Shown here: positions 1 to 4,474 of the stretch, piece by piece | How positions within the stretch are numbered: the stretch's first letter is position 1 | Layout of the letters: every line of letters starts with the position of its first letter | Source: JALHRI01 sp044351685 | GTDB taxonomy: Bacteria > Pseudomonadota > Alphaproteobacteria > Rickettsiales > UBA3002 | Length of the DNA stretch: 9,033 bases | Assembly (NCBI GenBank): GCA_044351685.1 | Contig: JBILFK010000056.1 | Coordinates: 1 to 9,033 of the forward strand | Direction of reading: 5' to 3' | The notes under the pieces: generated by a model | The model's database searches: none | Seen by the model: the letters and a program-made list of their open reading frames with translations, nothing else | What the model was told of the DNA's origin: nothing | Made by a program: the position numbers and the translations under genes

Positions 1-1566
1 TGCCAATGCTGACGATTTATTAGTGCCTTGCTCGCCCTCAAGCACCAGCATTTCGTCGAATTTGCAACCGGGGGAACGCACACGACGCACTGCCGCCACC
101 AGCATGAGACTACCAACAGCGCGAGTGTAGGGCGTGTCCTCCGCTCCAGCATATTGCGACAGCCAGCTATCAATTCGAGGGACACCATCCCACTCAAGCG
201 AGTCGAGGTAACCGAGTACAGGGTGGAAACTATGCCGCCTTGCCATGTCTGCAACGACCGAGCAAAAGAATTTCTCTGGGGGACGAAAACCATATAGCTC
301 ATCAACTAGAAGCCATAAACGCAGCATCGCACTATCCTCAAGCACTGGGCCGAATCCTTCTAGACCTTCAATCAATAGGCGATCATGGAAGATATTATAG
401 CTCACGCGCACACCCAACAATTGCAGCGCTGTGCGTATGTTATGCTGGCTTTTATAGGGGACACCATTTTTATCGCACTCAAATGAAAGCGGACTTTCTT
501 CGCTAGCGACTGCTTTTTTTGCATTCTCAATTTGCCGCCACGCGCCCTTTTCTGGCTCGCGTATTTGCTGCCCGTCATGCCTGCGAAATATGCTGTCAGA
601 GATGCACCATTGGCGATCGGTCAACAACCCAAGCATTACCTCGTCAGGCACTTTCGCGCGAACCAGCTGGCATAGCGCATCAAACACCCACGCCGAACGG
701 CTATCATCGCCTTCTTTTGGGCCTTCTTCCGGGTAACGCCCCTGCGCAATAATACGCTTCACGCGGTCGGTAACGCCCCACTCATCAAGCGCCGACAGAT
801 TATCAATGCTGCGCGCGCCTGGCGTTAAATCAGAGAACAATTTTGGAAGCATAGCAGTCGCCACCCTTTCTACAGGTGGTGCTGGCATGTCAGCCAATGA
901 GTAGCGTGCATCACTAAAAGCGATGACCTTAGAACGCTTACCTGTTTTGGTGTTTATCGTCCCCGGCAATCGACCGACGCGGTTAATATTCCAGCACTTA
1001 TCGCCGTTAGCGCCGAAAAGGTTTGCTAGCTGCTGATTATGCCGTTCGGCTAGGGTTGGGTCTAGGCATGGCTCGCTTAGTTGCCAGAAGGCCCAAAAAC
1101 CGCGTCCACTATCGACGATGCAGGTTGGTGCTGGAATGCCGAGTGGCAAAGCGTCAGTAAGAGAGGCCAGAATACGCTCTCGTTCCTGCTGCAAATCTTC
1201 ACCCGCACGCGGGTCGAGATCAACCCAAAGCCAAGCAGTACCTAGCATTGCTTCTTTTTTCGGCTGGCCCATCGGTTTGCCCTGCGGCATACCTAGCAGG
1301 AAATAAACATTCCGTTTGCTGTTCCATTGCTGCACCCATGCTGCCGCATCAGCTGCGGAAGATGGTAAAAACCCAGCGCCGCGTGTATCCGGCGAAAAGG
1401 TTGACAAAACCCATGGGCCATCTGGGGAATAACGGCGCAGGAACTCGATGGGGTCACTTAAATTGATTTCGCTTGAGAGGCTCTCAAGAGATACTTCGTT
1501 TGCAGCCCCCAGCTGTGCGCCCGTGTCCTGCACTACAGGCGCGGGCATTTCATTATCGTGCAACAT
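1..1566 (-). CDS. Primase fused to VapE-family P-loop ATPase, C-terminus cut by window edge
   Basis: The frame is open from the ATG at 1566 to base 1 (522 codons) without a stop. Two regions are recognisable. Residues about 85-210 resemble the archaeo-eukaryotic primase fold of RepB/Prim-type replication proteins: an acidic D116-L-D118 motif after a hydrophobic strand, an SGRGFWAFW segment at 153-161, and RVGRLPGTIN at 196-205. Residues about 430-522 match the VapE family (virulence-associated protein E, a phage and island helicase-like ATPase): a YLDSLEWDGVPRIDSWL segment, then a P-loop GEQGTNKS at 511-518. The usual glycine before the Walker A lysine is asparagine here. Walker B and the rest of the ATPase lie outside the window. 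The likely role is initiation or priming of the element's own replication. The start is fixed by a strong Shine-Dalgarno sequence and a short overlap with the alpA-like gene. The family call is sound; primase activity is inferred. Confidence 0.85.
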   Translation of the reverse strand, partial: MLHDNEMPAPVVQDTGAQLGAANEVSLESLSSEINLSDPIEFLRRYSPDGPWVLSTFSPDTRGAGFLPSSAADAAAWVQQWNSKRNVYFLLGMPQGKPMGQPKKEAMLGTAWLWVDLDPRAGEDLQQERERILASLTDALPLGIPAPTCIVDSGRGFWAFWQLSEPCLDPTLAERHNQQLANLFGANGDKCWNINRVGRLPGTINTKTGKRSKVIAFSDARYSLADMPAPPVERVATAMLPKLFSDLTPGARSIDNLSALDEWGVTDRVKRIIAQGRYPEEGPKEGDDSRSAWVFDALCQLVRAKVPDEVMLGLLTDRQWCISDSIFRRHDGQQIREPEKGAWRQIENAKKAVASEESPLSFECDKNGVPYKSQHNIRTALQLLGVRVSYNIFHDRLLIEGLEGFGPVLEDSAMLRLWLLVDELYGFRPPEKFFCSVVADMARRHSFHPVLGYLDSLEWDGVPRIDSWLSQYAGAEDTPYTRAVGSLMLVAAVRRVRSPGCKFDEMLVLEGEQGTNKSSALA

Positions 1567-1852
1567 CGGTCACCTCCCGATGCGATTGCATCCATGCACG
1601 AACATCATCAACGCTGTAACGAATCGGGCCATTCTTCGCCTTGCCCACTTTCACATAGGCAGGGCCAATGCGTCGCGCGCGCATTGCCTCCAGCGCACGC
1701 AAACTGAAGCCTATTAACTGTGCGGCCTGCCGTGGTGTTAGATATTCCGGGGTTAAGGTATCAGGCCTCTGTAACTGCGTTTGCAGTTTCGAAGCGATAT
1801 GTGCGCCTACCTCTTGGGCAAGCACACGGAACGAGTCATCAATTTGGTGCAT
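1553..1852 (-). CDS. AlpA/excisionase-type helix-turn-helix DNA-binding protein
   Basis: This 99-residue protein has a C-terminal MerR-like winged helix-turn-helix of the AlpA/excisionase (HTH_17) type at about residues 37-92. It begins YLTPRQAAQLIGFS, continues with a second helix rich in Arg and Ala, then the wing segment PAYVKVGKAKNGPIRYS and a closing helix DDVRAWMQSHR. The order 'tolerate position, choose column, fix partner, bend wing' is normal for this family. About 36 residues precede the domain, including a mostly helical stretch of unknown role. AlpA-like proteins in P4-like elements and PICIs act as excisionases or as transcription activators of integrase or replication genes. Here it lies between the integrase and the primase and overlaps the primase start by 14 bases, so it is probably co-transcribed with the primase. 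The start at 1852 has only a weak AGCAGG ribosome binding site six bases upstream. Whether it is regulator, excisionase or both cannot be told from sequence. Confidence 0.8.
   Translation of the reverse strand: MHQIDDSFRVLAQEVGAHIASKLQTQLQRPDTLTPEYLTPRQAAQLIGFSLRALEAMRARRIGPAYVKVGKAKNGPIRYSVDDVRAWMQSHREVTDVAR
1570..1578 (-). promoter_or_regulatory. Strong ribosome binding site of the primase gene, inside the end of the alpA-like gene
   Basis: On the minus strand the sequence GGGAGGTGA ends three bases before the ATG at 1566, giving a near-perfect Shine-Dalgarno match at normal spacing. It lies within the last codons of the upstream gene, whose stop (1553-1555) falls 11 bases inside the primase frame. 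This fixes the primase start and suggests both proteins are made from one mRNA, possibly with re-initiation after the alpA-like stop. Confidence 0.75.
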
Positions 1853-1873
1853 AATAAACCTGCTTCATTAAAG

Positions 1874-1911
1874 CGACCGTTTAGCGTGCACTCCTTTCGG
1901 AGTACCGGTCG
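1874..1911 (-). other. Nested hairpin in the leader of the alpA-like gene
   Basis: As minus-strand RNA this forms an outer 6 bp stem, CGACCG with CGGTCG (1906-1911 with 1874-1879), and an inner 5 bp stem, ACTCC with GGAGT (1899-1903 with 1890-1894), closed by a GAAA tetraloop of the stable GNRA type. The 3' arm contains an AAAGGAG stretch that looks like a Shine-Dalgarno sequence but lies too far from the alpA start to serve it. The structure ends 21 bases before the ATG. It is not followed by a U-run, so it does not look like an intrinsic terminator. It may be a leader RNA structure or simply a protein-binding dyad. Confidence 0.5.
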
Positions 1912-1961
1912 TTAAAATGGCAGGCTTCACAAGCATTGCTGCGTGTCATGCGGGTTAGCCT

Positions 1962-1981
1962 TTGCTCCTGCTTAAGAGCAA
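1962..1981. repeat. Inverted repeat TTGCTC/GAGCAA with 8-base loop
   Basis: TTGCTC at 1962-1967 is matched by GAGCAA at 1976-1981, with a loop that includes part of a CTTAAG palindrome. It sits about 75 bases downstream of the integrase stop on the minus strand and about 110 bases upstream of the alpA-like gene. No T-run follows on either strand, so a regulator-binding site is more likely than a terminator. Confidence 0.35.
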
Positions 1982-2054
1982 TCCCAGCGTGCGGCACACC
2001 CCGTCAACCGACACTGTTCCTTAGCCTTCAGTGCTATTTTTACTCAATCCCTCG

Positions 2055-3278
2055 TTACTCGGCAACCACTTTTTGCTCGGCGCCACAAATCTGGAGAATT
2101 GCAGCGGTCATAACATTCTGTGTTGCAACGAGTTTGTCGAAGAGCGCTTTCTCGTGAATGTACACTCCATCAATGCCCTGCACCTTGTGGTCGAGTAACA
2201 GCCGTGCCTCGATTTTGTCGATGCATGTGCGCTGTGCGATGGTGCGGTAGGTGTGGCGAAGGATGTGGCCTGTCTCACTGGGCAGGCTCTTTTCACTCCA
2301 CACTTGCGTCACGATGATACCGCGCGTCTTGGTGCTTCGGGTGGGGAACAACCACTCAGTGCCCGGATATAGCACATTCCCCTTGGCGATAACGCGCTCT
2401 ACCAGCTCAACCATGTAGTCTGATAGGGGGAGGTCGAAGGAGCGCCCAGATTTCATGCGAGGGATGGAAATAGCCTTCTCCTTCAGGTTCACCCACTCGC
2501 GCCGCAGCGATACAAGCGTTCCGGGGCGAAGCCCAGAAAGAATGCCAAGCGTGTGCATGTCGCGGCGGATGGGGTTGCCGATGGCCTGCACTTTCGCCCA
2601 CCAGTCTGGCAGATCGTCCATCATCAACACCTTACCTGCGCGCCGCTCCTTGTTGAAGGTCACAGCGGCGATGGGGTTCGGCGGCAGTGAGTCCGGGTCG
2701 TCCATCACCTTCAGCGCGAAATTGTAGCAGGCGCGGAAATCGCGGAAGGCTTGGTTGGCCACCGTAACTCCGTGGTTTTGAGTTACGCGCTTATGCTCCT
2801 CGCGTGCGAAGCTGCGTTTTATCTCGTTGATCGGCGTGTCCTTCCACTTGGGCAGATAGCGATTCAGCCGCGCGTTCATATCGGTGATGGTGCGCTCGCT
2901 GCGGTCACGGGTGCGCATGTCATCGAAATATTCCTGATAGAGCCGTGCAACCGTCCATGTGGCAGTCTGCTCTTTGGGCTTGGCGTTGGGGTCGATGCCG
3001 CGTTTAATCTGCGTCAGCATTTCTTCGGCGCGCATCCGGGCCTCATCGAGCGACAGCTCCTCCGTCGTGCCCAAGGTAAGGCGCACTGTCTTGACCAACT
3101 TGCGGCGGCCACGCTGGCCTTCCCACAAATCACGCTGAATCTTGTAGGATTTGCTGCACTTGTTCACGACGAGCATCAAGCCCGTCACCTTGGTGTCGCG
3201 TATCACCGCGAGCTTGTCATTGAACTGCAGCTTCTGCACGAAGGCTTCCGTCAGCCGCACTGGCGCTTGCTTGCTCAT
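2055..3278 (-). CDS. int: Tyrosine recombinase (phage/island integrase, P4-type with N-terminal DUF4102 arm-binding domain)
   Basis: This 407-residue protein has the three-part layout of P4-type island integrases. Residues about 5-95 are the arm-DNA-binding domain (DUF4102), ending in the typical segment LSLDEARMRAEEMLTQIKRG followed by DP. Residues about 105-200 are the core-binding helical domain. Residues about 215-395 are the catalytic domain. All catalytic residues are visible: R251 in SGLRPGTL, K276 in IPRMKSGR, H338 and R341 in GHILRHTY, H364 in LLDHK, and the nucleophile Y373 in GVYIH. The protein should therefore be active and would integrate the element at the tRNA site next to it. 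The ATG at 3278 has a GGGGGA ribosome binding site five bases upstream. The gene lies about 170 bases from the tRNA fragment and reads away from it. Repeats in its own upstream region suggest integrase binding near its promoter and possibly autoregulation. Confidence 0.95.
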   Translation of the reverse strand: MSKQAPVRLTEAFVQKLQFNDKLAVIRDTKVTGLMLVVNKCSKSYKIQRDLWEGQRGRRKLVKTVRLTLGTTEELSLDEARMRAEEMLTQIKRGIDPNAKPKEQTATWTVARLYQEYFDDMRTRDRSERTITDMNARLNRYLPKWKDTPINEIKRSFAREEHKRVTQNHGVTVANQAFRDFRACYNFALKVMDDPDSLPPNPIAAVTFNKERRAGKVLMMDDLPDWWAKVQAIGNPIRRDMHTLGILSGLRPGTLVSLRREWVNLKEKAISIPRMKSGRSFDLPLSDYMVELVERVIAKGNVLYPGTEWLFPTRSTKTRGIIVTQVWSEKSLPSETGHILRHTYRTIAQRTCIDKIEARLLLDHKVQGIDGVYIHEKALFDKLVATQNVMTAAILQICGAEQKVVAE

Positions 3279-3296
3279 AATTCCCCCATCTGTTTA

Positions 3297-3338
3297 GCGA
3301 ACCGTGTATTTACCTTTTGCGAACCGTCTGCGAACCGT
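3297..3338. repeat. Phased 11-bp direct repeats (GCGAACCGT), probable arm-type integrase or excisionase sites
   Basis: GCGAACCGT occurs exactly at 3297-3305, 3319-3327 and 3330-3338. The starts are 22 and 11 bases apart, that is, on an 11 bp grid. The vacant grid position at 3308 holds a degenerate copy that keeps the central ACC and final T. The array begins 18 bp upstream of the integrase ATG and ends about 110 bp before the tRNA fragment. Helically phased short direct repeats between int and the attachment site are typical of arm-type sites bound by the N-terminal domain of tyrosine integrases or of excisionase sites. The overlap with the int leader would let the bound protein repress int. 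The repeats are seen directly; the binding role is inferred. Confidence 0.65.
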
Positions 3339-3339
3339 T

Positions 3340-3401
3340 CAACGCGAGGGTTGTCGAGGGACAACGAGTGGAATCATTCCCAATAACTCATTGCTCGACA
3401 A
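3340..3401. repeat. Cluster of inverted repeats between the phased repeats and the attachment site
   Basis: GTTGTC at 3350-3355 pairs with GACAAC at 3360-3365 around a four-base loop. CAAC at 3340-3343 pairs with GTTG at 3350-3353, competing for the same bases. The heptamer TTGTCGA (3351-3357) recurs inverted as TCGACAA at 3395-3401, 44 bp away. CGAGGG is repeated directly at 3345 and 3355. Such a cluster between int and the att core fits binding sites for integrase, excisionase or a host bending protein. No T-run is present, so these are not terminators. Confidence 0.45.
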
Positions 3402-3432
3402 TCAACTTCTGCTAATCAGAGGGGACTGGAGT

Positions 3433-3446
3433 GGAGCGCTGGCTCC
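3433..3446. repeat. Perfect hairpin abutting the attachment core
   Basis: GGAGC (3433-3437) and GCTCC (3442-3446) form a 5 bp stem with a GCTG loop, ending two bases before the tRNA-derived block. It occupies the place where the tRNA D-arm and 5' anticodon stem would be, but it does not pair with the 3' anticodon stem as a real tRNA would need. It is therefore element-derived sequence. Confidence 0.4.
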
Positions 3447-3448
3447 CC

Positions 3449-3493
3449 TTCCTAAACGCTAGGTCGTGTGTTCGAATCACATCGGGATCACCA
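3449..3493 (+). other. Attachment site: 3' fragment of tRNA-Arg(CCT)
   Basis: The sequence reads as the 3' half of a tRNA. It has anticodon loop TTCCTAA (3449-3455, anticodon CCT), 3' anticodon stem ACGCT, variable loop AGGTC, T-stem GTGTG and CACAT around loop TTCGAAT (3466-3482), acceptor strand CGGGATC (3483-3489), discriminator A and encoded CCA (3491-3493). The 5' partner strands AGCGT and GATCCCG are absent upstream, so this is not a complete gene. This is the expected right attachment site of an element that crosses over in the anticodon loop or 3' half of the tRNA. The full functional tRNA should be restored at the left end of the element. The exact left limit of the identity block is uncertain by a few bases, since it depends on the missing partner. 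Confidence 0.85.
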
Positions 3494-3558
3494 TGTGCGG
3501 TTTTCATGTTCGGGCGCAAGAGCATGTGCTAATCGCATCGAAATCACACCAGTGGCAT

Positions 3559-3575
3559 GCGCCATTATATGGCGC
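3559..3575. other. Hairpin GCGCCA/TGGCGC directly after the prepilin stop codon
   Basis: A 6 bp perfect stem with a five-base loop lies immediately 3' of the prepilin-like gene (minus strand). It would end that transcript with a structure, but no U-run follows, so a classical intrinsic terminator is doubtful. On the plus strand a T5 run lies 11 bases after the stem, also too far for a good terminator of tRNA readthrough. The loop region spells TATAAT on the minus strand, with a weak TTAAAA at 17 bp spacing. I think this is chance in a palindrome. The rest of 3494-3575 holds nothing I recognise. Confidence 0.35.
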
Positions 3576-4361
3576 TTAGAACTGATTTTTAAATACCAGC
3601 GCACAGTTAATTGTTGAATTGCTGAGATCATATTCTCCGTTGGTCGCCGCTGCGTTGGCTGCGCTGGTGCAATCATCCCAGTGGATGGCCCATAATTTGC
3701 CTTGTTGAGGCTTGCCATCGTCGAGCTTGGTATCAATGTTCCAAACTTCTTCTGCTTTTAATACAAAATAATAGGGGCTTGTTCCCCCGCCAGGCCAACT
3801 GCCAGCAAGCCACAAACTATTACCGTAATTGCCGTTGCTCCAATTCGGGTGATTGGTGGTGCCCATATCGAAATTCACAGCATTCCAGCCGGCAATGCCA
3901 TTAACGCGTGAGCGAGGAATGTTTGTGCCGGCAACGCCGTTACTCGATGTTACAGGCCCAGTCTGGCCAGTATAGGTACCTTCAACAAGTCCGGCGAGTA
4001 CAAGGTGGCGCCAAAATTGAAATTGTTCCGAAGCCGCACCCACAACGCCACCACCCTCTAAGAGCCCATTGCTATTACCGTCACAGGCACCGGGAAGCGC
4101 CACTGAGGCTCCGGAATTATTCTGACAGTTGGTTGCCGTTTGCAACTGCCAAATTCTTGTGGCCTCCCTGAAGTCACCAGGCAATGCAAAATACTTGTCA
4201 CGAAATGTCTGAGTGGCAGTGGTAAAGCGACTATAATCTGTAACGACACTTCTCATTTCTGAAGCGCGTATGAGAGATTGTCCCGCAAGTATTCCGCCAG
4301 TGAGTAATCCGAGAATAACAAGGACAATGGAAAGCTCTACAAGAGAAAATGCGCACCTCAT
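3576..4361 (-). CDS. Prepilin-like secreted protein (type IV pilin/pseudopilin N-terminus)
   Basis: The 261-residue product begins with a short leader MRCA followed by FSLVELSIVLVILGLLTGGI, the class III signal of type IV pilins and pseudopilins. It has a predicted cleavage after A4, a Phe at +1 and the conserved Glu at +5 (residue 9). Alanine instead of the usual glycine precedes the cut. One hydrophobic helix (about residues 5-30) anchors and packs the protein. The rest is a globular Gly/Asn-rich domain with YFALPGDF at 57-64, a DGNSNG turn at 94-99, and four cysteines (79, 93, 231, 253) that could form two disulfides. A prepilin peptidase would mature it at the inner membrane. It is longer than a standard major pilin (about 150 residues), and no pilus or type II secretion gene is nearby. 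It could be a minor pilin or an uncharacterised pseudopilin. An in-frame stop four codons upstream fixes the start; there is no Shine-Dalgarno sequence. Confidence 0.8.
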   Translation of the reverse strand: MRCAFSLVELSIVLVILGLLTGGILAGQSLIRASEMRSVVTDYSRFTTATQTFRDKYFALPGDFREATRIWQLQTATNCQNNSGASVALPGACDGNSNGLLEGGGVVGAASEQFQFWRHLVLAGLVEGTYTGQTGPVTSSNGVAGTNIPRSRVNGIAGWNAVNFDMGTTNHPNWSNGNYGNSLWLAGSWPGGGTSPYYFVLKAEEVWNIDTKLDDGKPQQGKLWAIHWDDCTSAANAAATNGEYDLSNSTINCALVFKNQF

Positions 4362-4396
4362 TCTGCCATACTAATTTATCACTACTTACATATCAA
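4362..4396 (-). promoter_or_regulatory. Candidate promoter of the prepilin-like gene, possibly leaderless
   Basis: On the minus strand TTGATA (4391-4396, five of six to the -35 consensus) is followed after exactly 17 bases by TAGTAT (4368-4373, four of six to the -10 consensus). Only six bases separate the -10 element from the ATG at 4361. Transcription would start at or next to the first base of the start codon, giving an mRNA without a 5' leader. This fits the missing ribosome binding site. The -10 match is modest, so a different promoter farther upstream remains possible. Confidence 0.4.
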
Positions 4397-4474
4397 CCTG
4401 AAAACCCCCAGATGCGTGAGGGTAAATCGCAACCCTGACTGGACTAATGGCATGTGACACTCTAGGTATCTGGC

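Larger units (their letters stand above)
1853..2054. promoter_or_regulatory. Structured 202 bp spacer between integrase and alpA-like genes
   Basis: No convincing protein gene fills this gap. It holds two clear dyads (1874-1911 and 1962-1981, listed separately) and a direct repeat TTAGCCTT at 1955-1962 and 2021-2028, 66 bp apart. A minus-strand 22-codon frame at 1949-1881 is discussed as a finding. I found no strong sigma-70 promoter by eye: a TTGACG on the minus strand near 2005 lacks a good -10 partner. The region is the natural place for the promoter and operators of the alpA-primase transcript, and the repeats may be operators, but that is inference from position. Confidence 0.4.
1..3493. 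mobile_element. Right end of a tRNA-Arg(CCT)-integrated element (satellite/genomic-island type), left part outside window
   Basis: This segment is bounded on the right by an orphan tRNA 3' end and carries three minus-strand genes typical of integrative elements: a tyrosine integrase next to the boundary, an AlpA-like DNA-binding protein, and a primase/VapE-type ATPase. Repeats that look like integrase binding sites lie between the integrase gene and the tRNA fragment. This layout is known from phage satellites (P4-like elements and Gram-negative PICIs) and from other tRNA-borne islands. No capsid, packaging, conjugation, defence or cargo gene is visible, so the exact class is undecided. The left boundary, expected to have an intact tRNA-Arg gene, lies outside the window. 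All genes seen have intact reading frames, so the element may still be active. Confidence 0.85.

Noticed and set aside
28..752. Several plus-strand frames of 77-89 codons
   Set aside because: They are shadows of the primase/VapE gene, which is open on the minus strand across the whole stretch and has recognisable motifs.
3297..3338. A CRISPR array
   Set aside because: The repeats are only 9 bp at 11-22 bp spacing, without spacers or cas genes; protein-binding sites fit better.
2751..3386. 211-codon plus-strand frame
   Set aside because: It lies antisense to the integrase, whose domains and catalytic residues are clear. Its product shows no recognisable features.
3418..3493. A complete tRNA-Arg gene
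   Set aside because: The 3' half is good, but no GATCCCG acceptor strand, D-arm or matching 5' anticodon strand precedes it. Only the 3' fragment is supported.
3200..3493. tRNA-Arg(CCT) split by a group I intron, as known in some alphaproteobacteria
   Set aside because: A 5' exon should lie about 200-250 bases upstream, but none is visible; that stretch holds the integrase start, its leader and the phased repeats.
3564..3592. Minus-strand promoter TTAAAA-17-TATAAT pointing at the attachment site
   Set aside because: The TATAAT is largely the loop of the palindrome at 3559-3575, the -35 is poor and lies within the prepilin gene end, and no suitable gene follows closely.
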